DNA of 64,000 nucleotides from NCBI RefSeq assembly GCF_000142905.1, contig NW_013657657.1:1-64000 (forward strand), written 5' to 3'. The stretch comes from Thecamonas trahens ATCC 50062. Taxonomy: Eukaryota; Apusozoa; Apusomonadida; Apusomonadidae. The notes below the pieces were generated by a model. That model saw only the letters and a program-made list of their open reading frames with translations. It did not search any database and was not told the origin of the DNA. Position numbers and translations under genes: made by a program. Below, one piece after another: positions 10,538 to 19,805 of the stretch. How positions within the stretch are numbered: position 1 is the stretch's first letter; each line of letters starts with the position of its first letter.

Positions 10538-11892
10538 ATGGGCGCACCCGTAGCACCATCACGACAGGGGGAGGCAGAGCGGGCGACGGCGGCCATTGCC
10601 GAGGCCGAGTTTGAGGAGTTGCGCATGAAGCTGCTCGCGCTGGGCTACTCGGCTCCTCTCGGCATCGAGAGCGCGCGGCTCGCCAAAGCGCTGGTCGACG
10701 ATCTGGTCGCCGCTACCGCCGCTCTACATCAGCTAGGACAAGAGGCCGCCAGTCGAGGCAACGACGCACACTCGGAGGTTATGTTCGGCAAGCTGGCGCG
10801 AGAGGCGCTGGTGGCGGAGAACTCGCGGATCTTGCGCGAGAACAACGACCTTCATCTCGCACTGGTCAGACTCAAGGACGAGGCTGCCGAGCGGGCGGTT
10901 CTCTCGGGTGCGACCCGTGACTCGGCCCGGGCGCTCACCGCCGCACACGCCCGTATCGAAGAGCTCGAGTTTGTTAACAAGGAGCTCCGGGCCCGCCTTG
11001 TCCGCCTCGAGGCTGCCCGCAATGACGCCATCCGCCAGCTCCAGCTCATTGCCGACGCCGACGCTGACGGCGTTCCGCGCTCGCCGCCATCGATCTCGCT
11101 CTCCGCGCCTGTGCCCGAGCCGCGGCTGGGCTCGAGCAAGCTTCCAACGCCCCGCGTGGAACAATCGATCTTGTGCGCGCGTCACAGGTGGCTGCTGCTG
11201 CTGCACACGCCCGCGCGGATCTGCTGGTACAAGAGCGCGATGAGGCGCATGCCCGCATTACCCAGCAGAATACCCAGCTTGCCGCCCTCCGTGGCGAGCT
11301 GGAGCGGCTCTCGGCCGAGCTGGACCAGCGCCTGGTTGCGGTTCAGTCTGGCGATGCCCCGCCTGCTCTCCAGCCACGAGCCACCCTTGAGCTTGTCTCG
11401 CTCCAACACCTCAATGCCACTAACGAGGCCGTCATCGAGCAGCTCGCGGGTCAGATTGCGCTCCTCGAGCGGCACATTTTCGGCCTCGAGCGGGAGAAGA
11501 AGCAGCGCGTCGCAGCCCGCAAGCGTGCCAAAGCCGCCGCCGCCGCCCGCGCACACTCGCGCGCTATTGTCCGTGCTCGCGCCTCGCCCACGCCGCAGGC
11601 AAAGACGAAGAAGACGAGGGCAAAGCCCAAGGCTGTATCCAAGGCCCGATCCAAGACAAAGCCCAAGTCCCGGCTGAGGACAAAGAAGAACAAGAAGAAG
11701 ACCCGCAAGCCGAGTCGCACATCGACCAAGCCTGTGGTTAAGCAAGTTCTGGACGAGAACAAGGCTGTCCTCGACGAGCTCGCCGCCATGAAAGAGGCGC
11801 AATCGATGGTCCTCATGTCGTCCGAACCGCTTGAGCCACACGAGGCTGCCCGTGCTTACGCCGAAATGACCATGTCGCGGTCGATGGCTTGA
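10538..11892 (+). CDS. CEP135/TSGA10-like centriolar coiled-coil protein (frame break inside)
   Basis: Residues 24-63 match the conserved N-terminal element of CEP135/Bld10: FEELRMKLLALGY followed by PLGIES and an LVDDL helix. CEP135 is a centriole cartwheel/wall protein. The rest is predicted coiled coil, then a Lys/Arg-rich stretch (nt about 11590-11730) and an acidic helical end. At about 450 residues it is much shorter than the roughly 1100-residue animal CEP135. The reading frame changes between about 11065 and 11170: the first frame runs into unlike sequence, while coiled-coil coding (ARADLLVQERDEAHARI) continues in another frame to the stop at 11892. A 65-bp intron at 11072-11136 would restore the frame but has a poor donor (GTTCCG). 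A one-base indel is equally possible. Start is the ATG at 10538. Confidence 0.72.
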
Positions 11893-12106
11893 CGCCCCCG
11901 GTCGCCTCCGGATCACTGTTGTGCTCCCCACGCTAACACTCGATCGGCCGCTGGCAACCATCGCAGCCGACCTGCTGACGACCCCAGCAGACGACCACAG
12001 CCCGTTCCCCACCCACTCATGCTCGCCCTAACCACCCCACTCCACACACGCACACACAGCCCTCACCCACACCCCTCCCTTTCCCACACCCACACACCTC
12101 CACACC

Positions 12107-13329
12107 ATGGTACGCTTGCCCTGCACCCACACCCCCCCCCTACCCTCCCCTCCCCCCTACCTCCCACTCACCACACACGCCCTCCTCTCCCCCCCCCCCC
12201 CTCCTTCCGCGCAGTTCGTGCTGCTTGTGGGCGACTTCCACATCCCGCACAGGGCCTTTGACATCCACCCGAAGTTCCGTGAGCTTCTGGTACGTACTCT
12301 GTGTCCCCTTTCCCTCCCCTGCCTGTGGTAGCAGAAGTGGTGCATGTCGGTACGAGGCACGCGTGTGACCCATAGTCGCCCCCGCCCTTCCCTCTCGCCG
12401 CCTGTCGCTGTTTTTTTGCCCCCTCCCCCCCGTCCCCCCCGTCCCCCCGCCACCACCACCACCACCACGCCCACGCCCACGCCCACACCCATGGTAGCTA
12501 CAGTCGTGTACTTGCCCATACATTGCTACATTACCACGCTTATACGTGTGGGCGGTGGTCGTTGGTCGGTGGTCGGTGGTCGGTGGTCAGTGGTCGGTGG
12601 TCGCCGGTGGGGAGTGGCTGTGGTGCGGCTCGTCGGCTGGATATAGGCAGAGTAGCCACTGCCTTGCTTGGTCGTCGGCTGGTCCGACTCGGTCGTCATC
12701 TGGCTATCGACGCTCCTGGTCACCTGCTCGCCCGACACTGGCCCAAATCACTCACTTACACACTCCTCTTCTTCGCCCACGCCGCAGGTGCCCGGCAAGA
12801 TCCAGCACGTCATCTCGACGGGCAACCTCACATCGCGCGACACATACGACTACCTCCGGCATCTGGCATCAGACGTGACGGTGGTCAAGGGCGAGTTTGA
12901 CGACAACGCGTCGTTTCCGGACCACAAGGTCGTCACCGTCGGCAACTTTAACATCGGCGTTGTCCACGGTCACGCGGTCGTGCCTTGGGGGACCATGAGG
13001 CGCTTGCCGCCCTGCAGCGCAAGCTCGACGTCGACATCCTTGTCTCCGGCCACACCCACGAGCATGAGGCCTGGGAGTACGAGGGCGCCCTGTTCATCAA
13101 CCCGGGCTCGGTCACCGGTGCGTACTCGCCCATCACCGACGAGGTCACCCCCTCGTTTGTCCTCATGAACCTCTCCGGCTCGACCGCCACCTGCTACATC
13201 TACCAGATCGTCGACGACAAGGTCAAGATCGACCGCGTCATCCACCGCAAGGACGGCGCCGCCGACGATGATGACGACGACGACGAGTACGACGAGTATG
13301 ACGAGGACGATGACGACGCCGAGGACGAT

Positions 13330-13361
<32 letters not shown>

Positions 13362-13395
13362 CGACGCCGAGGAGGAGGACGCTGATGACGAGTAA
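12107..13395 (+). CDS. VPS29: Vacuolar sorting protein VPS29, retromer subunit (3 exons, frame break)
   Basis: VPS29 is the phosphoesterase-fold subunit of the retromer complex, which recycles cargo from endosomes. Exon 1 is only the ATG (12107-12109). Intron 1 is 12110-12214 (GTACGC...GCGCAG). Exon 2 is 12215-12289 and encodes FVLLVGDFHIPHR. Intron 2 is 12290-12787 (GTACGT...GCCGCAG). Exon 3 starts at 12788 with VPGKIQHVISTGNL. Family landmarks GEFDDN, VVHGHAVVPWG, SGHTHEHEAWE, INPGSVTGAY and PSFVLM are all present. At 12989-12993 the run TTGGGGGACC is one G short for VVPWGD, so the downstream half is in another frame. The protein ends in an unusual Asp/Glu tail of about 48 residues (nt 13250-13392) that other VPS29 proteins lack. 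Confidence 0.88.
12550..12610. repeat. 7-bp tandem repeat in VPS29 intron 2
   Basis: The unit TGGTCGG (or GGTCGGT) is repeated about seven times with small changes between 12555 and 12603. It lies inside the 498-bp second intron, whose 5' half is otherwise pyrimidine-rich. This intron is far longer than the others inferred here (59-106 bp). Confidence 0.75.
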
Positions 13396-13551
13396 AGCTC
13401 ACTCTTGACCACTCGCTCTCGTCTGCCAGTCAGCCAGAAAACGACCTAGACTTGTCCACTCAGCCTCGACCACGTTGGCCCGGGCTCTCGGCCGGTCGTC
13501 CAGCCCGAAACGCGTCAGCTCGCCACCCACTCAACTTACGCCGCAGCACCC

Positions 13552-14742
13552 ATGCTCCGCTCGCTCCATCTGTGTCGAATGGGCGCACTTGGCCGCGGCT
13601 TCCAATGGTCGCTTACTCGCTCATCCTCCGCCTCGTCATCTGACGACAAGCTACGCGCCTTCTACGAGGCCTTTGACCCGTCAGCCGAGGTCTCGCCGAG
13701 TACCGGCCATGCCGCCGCGCCGCACTCGCACTCGCACGCCACTGATCCGCCAGCGCTTTCGCCAGCTGTCTCGGACGTCATGGGCAAGGTTGTCGAGGCT
13801 TCGCTCGGCGATCCTCCTGCAGAGCTGTGTGATCTGGACATGTCCCTGGAAGCAATGTCGACCGGCGAGGCGGCCGAGCTCGGCGCTGCGCTGGTGGCGC
13901 ATGTCACGCCGCCGCCGCCGGTCGACCCGCCGATGGCCCGGGTTGTGCTCACGCAGGCGGTTACGGTCCTTGAGCATGCTCTGGAGGACGCGAATGCATC
14001 GGATGATGCAGCGTATCTGGCCGGGCTTCTTCACGCTGGCGCCCATCCGGCCGTGGCGGCCAACGCTGGCGATGTGCCCGGCCTGCGGCCCGGCCGCGGT
14101 GCCGCCCTGCTCAAGTCGCTGGCCACGCGCGGGCACCCGTGGGCCCAGTTTGGCCTCGCTCAGCTGCTGCGCGAGGGCAAAGGCGTCAAGGTCAATCCGG
14201 CTGCTGCGCTCGCTCTGCTTGAGCTGGCGGCCAAGGCTGGCGTCGCTCCCGCGCTTCACAACCTCGCCACCATGCACGCTGCCGGCGAAGGCACACCGGC
14301 CGCACCTCAGAGAGCCAAGGAGTTGTGGGAAGAGGCGGTTGAGGCCGGCGACCCACTCGCAGCCTTTGCGCTCTCGCAGGCACTCGATGCCGAGACCGAG
14401 ACCAACGACGGGATCCATCCGCGGACGCCTGCGCTTCTGCGCGCCGCCGCCGACGCCGGCCTCGCCCGCGCCGCACACAACCTCGGCACGCTGCACTTTA
14501 TGGGCAAGGGCGGCGTGCCGCACTCGTTCAAAACTGCGTTCCAGCTGTTCGAGGCAGCAGCCTCGGGTGGCGTCGTCGGTGCCATGGTCAACGCCGGCCA
14601 CATGCTCGCCGAGGGCAAAGGCGTCCCCCGAGACACCGCCGCCGCCCGCGCTTGGTACCTCCGCGCTGCGCCGAGCTCGGACATCGCCGCCGCCGCTCTT
14701 GCTGAGCTCGACGGCGCTACGCCGAGCTCGGTGCAGCAATGA
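13552..14742 (+). CDS. Sel1-like repeat protein, possibly mitochondrial
   Basis: A 396-residue protein. Residues from about 185 to 385 hold four to five Sel1-like repeats with the pattern A..LA.L...GKGV......A..L...AA. Examples are FGLAQLLREGKGV, HNLATMHAAGEGT, HNLGTLHFMGKGGVP and VNAGHMLAEGKGVPRD. Such repeats form superhelical protein-binding scaffolds. The N-terminus (MLRSLHLCRMGALGRGFQW) is rich in Arg, Leu and Ser and lacks acidic residues, which would suit a mitochondrial presequence (inference). The partner and pathway are unknown. The 3' end overlaps the converging minus-strand gene by 26 bp. Confidence 0.82.
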   Translation: MLRSLHLCRMGALGRGFQWSLTRSSSASSSDDKLRAFYEAFDPSAEVSPSTGHAAAPHSHSHATDPPALSPAVSDVMGKVVEASLGDPPAELCDLDMSLEAMSTGEAAELGAALVAHVTPPPPVDPPMARVVLTQAVTVLEHALEDANASDDAAYLAGLLHAGAHPAVAANAGDVPGLRPGRGAALLKSLATRGHPWAQFGLAQLLREGKGVKVNPAAALALLELAAKAGVAPALHNLATMHAAGEGTPAAPQRAKELWEEAVEAGDPLAAFALSQALDAETETNDGIHPRTPALLRAAADAGLARAAHNLGTLHFMGKGGVPHSFKTAFQLFEAAASGGVVGAMVNAGHMLAEGKGVPRDTAAARAWYLRAAPSSDIAAAALAELDGATPSSVQQ

Positions 14743-16879
14743 CCCGCCCGCGGAGGCCTTTGACCAGCGAGCCGAGCATGACGCCGATGGCCTTGCGGAC
14801 GGCGTCGCCGCCGGCAATCCGCGACGGGTGCGGCCAGCGCGAGACGACTGCGTCGGTCAGCAGTCGCCGCGCGAGCTGGTACGCCACCGTCAGGTTGCCG
14901 ATTCGGATCCGGAGCGTGGTTGCAGGCGTGACAAGTTGCGCCGGGAGCGCCGCACCGACGCCGAGCGAGAGAAGGTAGACGAGGCCGACGCCCGTCGCCA
15001 CGCCGTCATCCGTCGTCATGGTGACTCGCGCCGGGCACCCGACAGACTTGAGGACGGCGTTGATCCAGGGCAGGGTGATACCCTCGAGCTTGCTCGCCGA
15101 CGCCACTTGCTGCGAGCTGAGCGACGGCTCCCACCCAAACGGCTCATCGACTGTGACGGCGACAGCCGTGTCTGTGCTCGGCGCCGAGACCGAGAGCCGC
15201 CGCGCCTGCCCAGGCACCGCCCGCTGGACGTCAGCGACATACGACGAGCGCAGCGCACGCTTCTTTCCGCTGCCGCTGCTGCTGCCGCTGTTGCTAGACG
15301 CACGCCCGCTGCCTGACGCCCCTCCTGACGCTTGCGGCACTATTGCTCTGGCAAGGTACTCGGGCCCGCCGTCGGCGAGGTCGACGTTGTACCGGTCGGC
15401 AACCGCAGAGAGTGCGCGAAGAATCGGGCGAGTCGAGCAGCCGACAACGTCGTCGACCTGCCAGCCCTCAACGTCGATGCCGAGGAGGCTCATCCACTCG
15501 CGTGCGAGTGAGAGGTTTGTCCGGCACGCCGCAATCGAGTTGACGTCGATGGTGTGCTCGGGCGCCCGCTCGTGTGCATAGTCTGTCACCATCTCAAAGA
15601 AGAGCCATCCGCAGGCGGCAGCCTTCTCCATGTTGAACTGCCCAATCGGGGTATTTCCCGACGGGTGCCGCTTGGCGAGCACGGCCTGGCACCACTTGCG
15701 CGTCCGAGCTGCTTGCTCCTTCACCGAGAGCGGGACCTTGGACGCCAGCGCATTCATCCGCGCCACTTTGGACAGCGACGGCGACTTGGTCTTGGCACCG
15801 CCACCGCCCGATGCCGGCGCGGCGAGCAGCTCTTCCGAGACAAAGTGGTCGCCCGAGGCTGGGCGCGCCGACGCTGCCGCGGCGGCCTCGGCCTCGAGAG
15901 CCCGCTGAATGGCCTTTTGCTTGCGCTCGTCGTTGACGTCGGCAAACTGCGAGTGGAACGATGGCGGGCGGATCTTGGCGTCTTCGGGCGGCGGCGGCGC
16001 GAGAAGGTACTCGTAGAAGAGCGTGCCCTCGACATCGTCGCGGATCGAGTCCCACTGCGCCTGGCCGGTCTTGCCCTTGGCGACGAGGGCGCGGACCCAC
16101 GCGCGCTGCTTGTCGGCCGACGACACGTTGGCCCACACTACGCCCTCGGCCTTAGTCCCGGTCACGTCCTTGGGTGCAAGAAAGATGCAGTTAGGCGCAG
16201 CTTCGGCAAAGTGCTTGATGCCGACGTTGTACTCGCGGGTGTCCAGCTGTGCCACTAGCTTGGCCGGGAGTCGCGGCGAAGTGTACACCGAGAGCGTGCC
16301 CGGCGTGAGCACAAAGTACCGCGAGACCATCTTGACCCGCGGCTTCCTTGACTGGATGTCGACGAGAACCGCCATGGTCATTGCCGACGAGATCACGGAC
16401 TGGATGGCGTTGGGCGGGACAATGGCATCCGTCCATCCGCTGTCACCGCTCCCGCTCTCGTCGTCGCCGCCGCCGCCGCCGCCAACCTTGCTCGAACTGG
16501 GGCCCTCATCGTAGCCACCGACCATGACATCGCTCGTCGCGGGCAGATCGTCCACCACGCCGACGTAGGTGGCGCCCGCGGCGATGAGGGCTGAGAGCCA
16601 CGCCTTGAGAACAGCGGGCTCGTGAGCGGCAAAGACGTGGGTGACACCGCACCCTCCGCCGAGCTGGATGTAAAAGGCATACGCCTGGCCAGCAAGCCCG
16701 CCGCGGATGACCCCAGTCGCCGTCTCGCACAATGGGCCGAGCGCAAAGAGCGCCAGTGCGTCAGTGAGGTCCGAGGAAAAGCCGCGGACTTCGCTTCCTT
16801 CCACCGCCACAAACCTCGTCGAGAAGAGCGAGCTGAGCGGTGACCGGTACTGCAGCCATGAGCCATGGGTCCGCATCAT
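14717..16879 (-). CDS. Protein with two PH domains and calponin-homology-like regions
   Basis: A protein of about 720 residues. An N-terminal PH-like domain (residues about 6-105) opens with GSWLQYRSPLSSLFSTRFV and closes with AWLSALIAAG. A second PH-like domain (about 165-275) has RYFVLTPGTLSVYTSP and a closing helix WVRALVAKGK. A helical domain at about 390-500 (RTRKWCQAVLAKR, WLFFEMVTDYA, WMSLLGID) resembles a calponin-homology domain, and a related region lies near the C-terminus. A Gly/Ser linker separates the PH domains. This suggests a membrane-cytoskeleton adaptor, but I do not recognise the protein. The chosen ATG is at 16879; upstream in-frame extension uses only GTG. Confidence 0.68.
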   Translation of the reverse strand: MMRTHGSWLQYRSPLSSLFSTRFVAVEGSEVRGFSSDLTDALALFALGPLCETATGVIRGGLAGQAYAFYIQLGGGCGVTHVFAAHEPAVLKAWLSALIAAGATYVGVVDDLPATSDVMVGGYDEGPSSSKVGGGGGGDDESGSGDSGWTDAIVPPNAIQSVISSAMTMAVLVDIQSRKPRVKMVSRYFVLTPGTLSVYTSPRLPAKLVAQLDTREYNVGIKHFAEAAPNCIFLAPKDVTGTKAEGVVWANVSSADKQRAWVRALVAKGKTGQAQWDSIRDDVEGTLFYEYLLAPPPPEDAKIRPPSFHSQFADVNDERKQKAIQRALEAEAAAAASARPASGDHFVSEELLAAPASGGGGAKTKSPSLSKVARMNALASKVPLSVKEQAARTRKWCQAVLAKRHPSGNTPIGQFNMEKAAACGWLFFEMVTDYAHERAPEHTIDVNSIAACRTNLSLAREWMSLLGIDVEGWQVDDVVGCSTRPILRALSAVADRYNVDLADGGPEYLARAIVPQASGGASGSGRASSNSGSSSGSGKKRALRSSYVADVQRAVPGQARRLSVSAPSTDTAVAVTVDEPFGWEPSLSSQQVASASKLEGITLPWINAVLKSVGCPARVTMTTDDGVATGVGLVYLLSLGVGAALPAQLVTPATTLRIRIGNLTVAYQLARRLLTDAVVSRWPHPSRIAGGDAVRKAIGVMLGSLVKGLRGRVIAAPSSA

Positions 16880-17596
16880 GGGTGTGCGAACAGGTGTCGA
16901 GTGTATGCCGTGGTCTCTCTCCCCCCGCCTCCTCACCCTGTTGCTACAGGTGCACGCGGATTTCGCACGAACTCCCTGCGCTGCGAGGAGGCCGAAAGCA
17001 GAAGTGCAGAGCGGCGCTCGCTTCTATATTTTCCTACGTGTCTGCCAGGTCTGTGCCGAGACTCTTCTCCAGCGGAAACCCTGCTCTGCCAGCTCCAGAT
17101 CACCAACTGACTCTACTGGCGAGACCGTGCTCGCTACTGCAGCTGCGTCGGTGGACAGGCATGCGCAGCAATGGGCGATGGCGGTGCGTGGCAAGGCAAA
17201 GAGGCACAGAAGAGACGCCATATTCGAAACGAACATTCGACGAGTGCGGCCCATTATTCGGCACAGGCTATCAGAGCGGGCTTTTTCCAAAACCCAAGCA
17301 GCACACGCTTGCCCCACATACAACTTCACCATCCCTCTCTCTCTCTCTCTCCTCCTCCATCGCAGCTAGCTATGCCTCACCAGTTCTTCCTGCCATGTGG
17401 AAGAGCGAGAGAACACACATGGCGGGGGGTGACGAGTGTTTGGCGCCAAAAACGGGAGAGAAAATTGAAGTTAATGCCCGCAGCCACGTGCCACGTCAAC
17501 AGCTGTCGAGTGTGTTGACAAAGCAACGATAAACTGTTGAGACAGTATTCGAGAGCTGTGGCAGTACGCTTCACTCCAACGAAACAAGTTCCGAAC
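16880..17596. promoter_or_regulatory. Divergent intergenic region with G-box-like palindrome
   Basis: A 717-bp spacer between divergent starts with no convincing coding sequence. A CACGTG at 17485-17490 is followed at once by a half copy (CCACGTC, to 17497) and a CAGCTG at 17500-17505. A CT dinucleotide run lies at about 17335-17352. Confidence 0.4.
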
Positions 17597-18703
17597 ATGG
17601 CGACCATCTCCCGCACGGCGGTGGAGACGACGACGACGACGACGACTGTGTCGTCCTTCCGACTTCCTGAGCGACTTGCAAGCCTCACGGCTTCGTCGCC
17701 GCTCCTGACCAAGCTCAGCAGCTCTACGGCTACGCTGTATGCTTCTTCGCCTCTTGCCCAGTCGCTGACGTCCAAGGTGGTGGCTGCCGCCTCGCCGTAT
17801 GTCCCGCAGCTGGCCAAGCTCGACGCCTTTGCGGTGGATTCGCTCGACTCGGTCTCGGCCAAGGTGACCAACATGTCCGAGACGGTCTCGGCCAAGGTGA
17901 CCGATGTCTCTGCGAGTGTGTCGGCCAAGGTCGACGAGGTCAACACGACGACGGCTGCCATCCGCACCAAGGTGGCCGGCAAGACGACCCAGATCCGCTC
18001 GTCGGTGGCGACTGTCCTTGCCGATCCAGTCGAGGTGACTCTCGCCACGCTCGAGGCGCTGCTCGAGGTCGACCCTGAGGCTGCCGAGCTTCCGGTGGTC
18101 GATGGCGAGACGGAGCCGAAGGAAGCCGAGACGGAGGCTGCGGCTGCCAAGCCGGCTGCGCTCGCGCGGGCCAAGGTCATTGCTGCCAAGGCAAGTGTTC
18201 TGACTGCGGATGCGCTGACGGCGCAGACGAACGAGCTGAAGACCAAGATGGCGGCGTCGCTGGCGTCTGTGGCTGCGGCAACGGCGCCGCGGGCCCGCTC
18301 GGTCTTTGCTGCCATTCCGTACTCTGAGAACATTGCTGCTGCCGTAGCCTCGATCTACGGCTCGCTGGTGGTGCCTGCTTCTGCCAAGGTCGGTGTCGAT
18401 GCCGACGCCATTGTTGCTACTCTTGTGAACTTGCTGAACGTGCCTGCCGACGCTACCGCCGGCGCCAACGCTGACGCTGACGATGGTCCCGGTGTGCCTG
18501 CCGCGTCACCCATCCACAACACCTCGCTTAACTCGACGCTCGACGTGACCCAGCATACACTCGACGCCGACGACGAGGCGCCGGCCGACGACGGCTGCGA
18601 CGATGACGACGGCTCGGTCTCTTCTGACGGCGGCGCACTCGATCCGGACGACTCGGCCTTTTCAGAGCTCGAGCCCTCGCGCATCATCGAGACACTCTTC
18701 TGA
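17597..18703 (+). CDS. Perilipin-like amphipathic 11-mer-repeat protein
   Basis: A 368-residue protein rich in Ala, Ser, Thr and Val. Residues 20-85 (SPLLTKLSSSTATLYASSPL then SPYVPQLAKLDAFAVDSLD) resemble the PAT/perilipin and rubber-particle-protein core. Residues 86-140 are imperfect 11-residue repeats (VSAKVTNMSET, VSAKVTDVSAS, VSAKVDEVNTT, TAAIRTKVAGK) that would form long amphipathic helices of the kind used to coat lipid droplets. The last 60 residues are acidic. There is no transmembrane segment. Lipid-droplet association is an inference, and another helical surface-coating protein is possible. Start is the ATG at 17597. Confidence 0.7.
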   Translation: MATISRTAVETTTTTTTVSSFRLPERLASLTASSPLLTKLSSSTATLYASSPLAQSLTSKVVAAASPYVPQLAKLDAFAVDSLDSVSAKVTNMSETVSAKVTDVSASVSAKVDEVNTTTAAIRTKVAGKTTQIRSSVATVLADPVEVTLATLEALLEVDPEAAELPVVDGETEPKEAETEAAAAKPAALARAKVIAAKASVLTADALTAQTNELKTKMAASLASVAAATAPRARSVFAAIPYSENIAAAVASIYGSLVVPASAKVGVDADAIVATLVNLLNVPADATAGANADADDGPGVPAASPIHNTSLNSTLDVTQHTLDADDEAPADDGCDDDDGSVSSDGGALDPDDSAFSELEPSRIIETLF

Positions 18704-18819
18704 TTCTGAAGGCCTGGCCTACCCCCCTTTCCCCCCCAACAAACGCAGCTCATGTTCCTCCGGTCGATCATCGGCTGGAGGGGCATGGTGCGCGCTCACT
18801 ACCAATCACCGTGTGGCCT

Positions 18820-19071
18820 TTATTCTGTGTGCGGCAGCGCGTAGCGGGGTGTCATCACATCGTCGGAGAGGACGACAAGCGAGCATAGACAGCATGCCGA
18901 GAAAAGCACAATACACATGAGAACGCGCCAGCCGATGCTCCAATCGGCCGGCGACTCGTCCTTGGGGGCGCCGGGATCGCGCTTGGGTGCGAGGACAAAG
19001 AACAGAATGAGCAGCGTGTACAGGACGAGCGTGGAGATCACCACCACGCTATCGACCGGCGGAATGACCAT
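18820..19071 (-). CDS. Small membrane protein, possibly the last exon of a longer gene
   Basis: An 83-residue frame beginning MVIPPVDSVVVISTL with two hydrophobic segments: STLVLYTLLILFFVLAPK at residues 13-30, and WRVLMCIVLFSACCLCSLVVL at 49-69. A polar Asp/Pro-rich loop (KRDPGAPKDESPADW) separates them. It may be the 3' exon of a longer gene. Upstream on the same strand (19445-19272) hydrophobic coding-like sequence is followed by a GTGTTGTG donor-like site and a TG/CA microsatellite that could be an intron. Not recognised. Confidence 0.4.
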   Translation of the reverse strand: MVIPPVDSVVVISTLVLYTLLILFFVLAPKRDPGAPKDESPADWSIGWRVLMCIVLFSACCLCSLVVLSDDVMTPRYALPHTE

Positions 19072-19213
19072 CAACCGACATCACCACCACCATCACCATC
19101 GCCAACCAGTTCCCAGTCATAACCACCATCAGCAACCCCCCGTCCACCGCCACCAACCCATTGGCGCCACCAAGCCACCCACAACCACCATACCAACCTC
19201 TCCACCGACATGA

Positions 19214-19268
19214 GTCCCACACACACACACACACACACGCACATACACACACACACACACACACACAA
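19214..19268. repeat. CA dinucleotide microsatellite
   Basis: About 25 CA units with two small interruptions (GCACATACAC). It lies upstream of the small minus-strand membrane ORF and could be intronic on that strand, where it reads as TG. Confidence 0.9.
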
Positions 19269-19445
19269 CACCTTGGGAACATACGTCTTGTACTTTGTGT
19301 ACCAGGCAAAGCAGCAGAGGAGGAGAGGAGGAGGAAGACGGCACCGATGAAGAGAGCAGCAAAGAGACCTGCGCCTATGCCTCCCACTCGCGGTGATCGG
19401 CAGCTGCTACTCCCGCCAGACACACCAATCCATACAACAGCATGA

Positions 19446-19805
19446 CAATGCGTCTCTCCCGCTGCTGGCTACCTGAATTGGATCAGAGATGAGTCTGTGT
19501 CACCCTTGCTCCTCCTGCTCAAACCCTCTCTGGCCCCCCCCCCCCCCCCTTGCCGCCACTCGCCCGCCATCCTACGCTATCTCGACACGGCTCGCGCGCT
19601 CGCACACCGGCACCGCTCGCCTTCCAGCCGACGATCATGCACATCTTACGCGTTTACACTCTCGCCGCGCCGCACACTTCTATGAGCAATGAGATTGAGC
19701 GCGGGCGCCCAGCAGGGACTCAAGCGCCCGCGGCTGCGGCGTCGACGATCGCGACGGGGACTCGGCCTCGCCGCACTCGGAAGACACTTGCCATGAGTAT
19801 GGCAT
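19446..19805. other. Intergenic spacer, no supportable gene
   Basis: A 360-bp spacer downstream of the F-BAR gene. It holds a run of 16 C at 19534-19549 and GC-rich sequence around 19690-19770. Short open frames have no protein-like character. Confidence 0.5.

Noticed and set aside
9232-10614. 460-residue plus-strand open frame opposite the N-terminus of the DEP protein
   Set aside because: It lies antisense to the Ser-rich part of a longer gene, is acidic/low complexity, and runs into the CEP135-like leader. It is best explained as a shadow of GC-rich coding DNA.
16880-16936. Upstream extension of the PH/CH protein to 16936
   Set aside because: The upstream codon is GTG. The first ATG in frame is at 16879 and the PH domain begins just after it.
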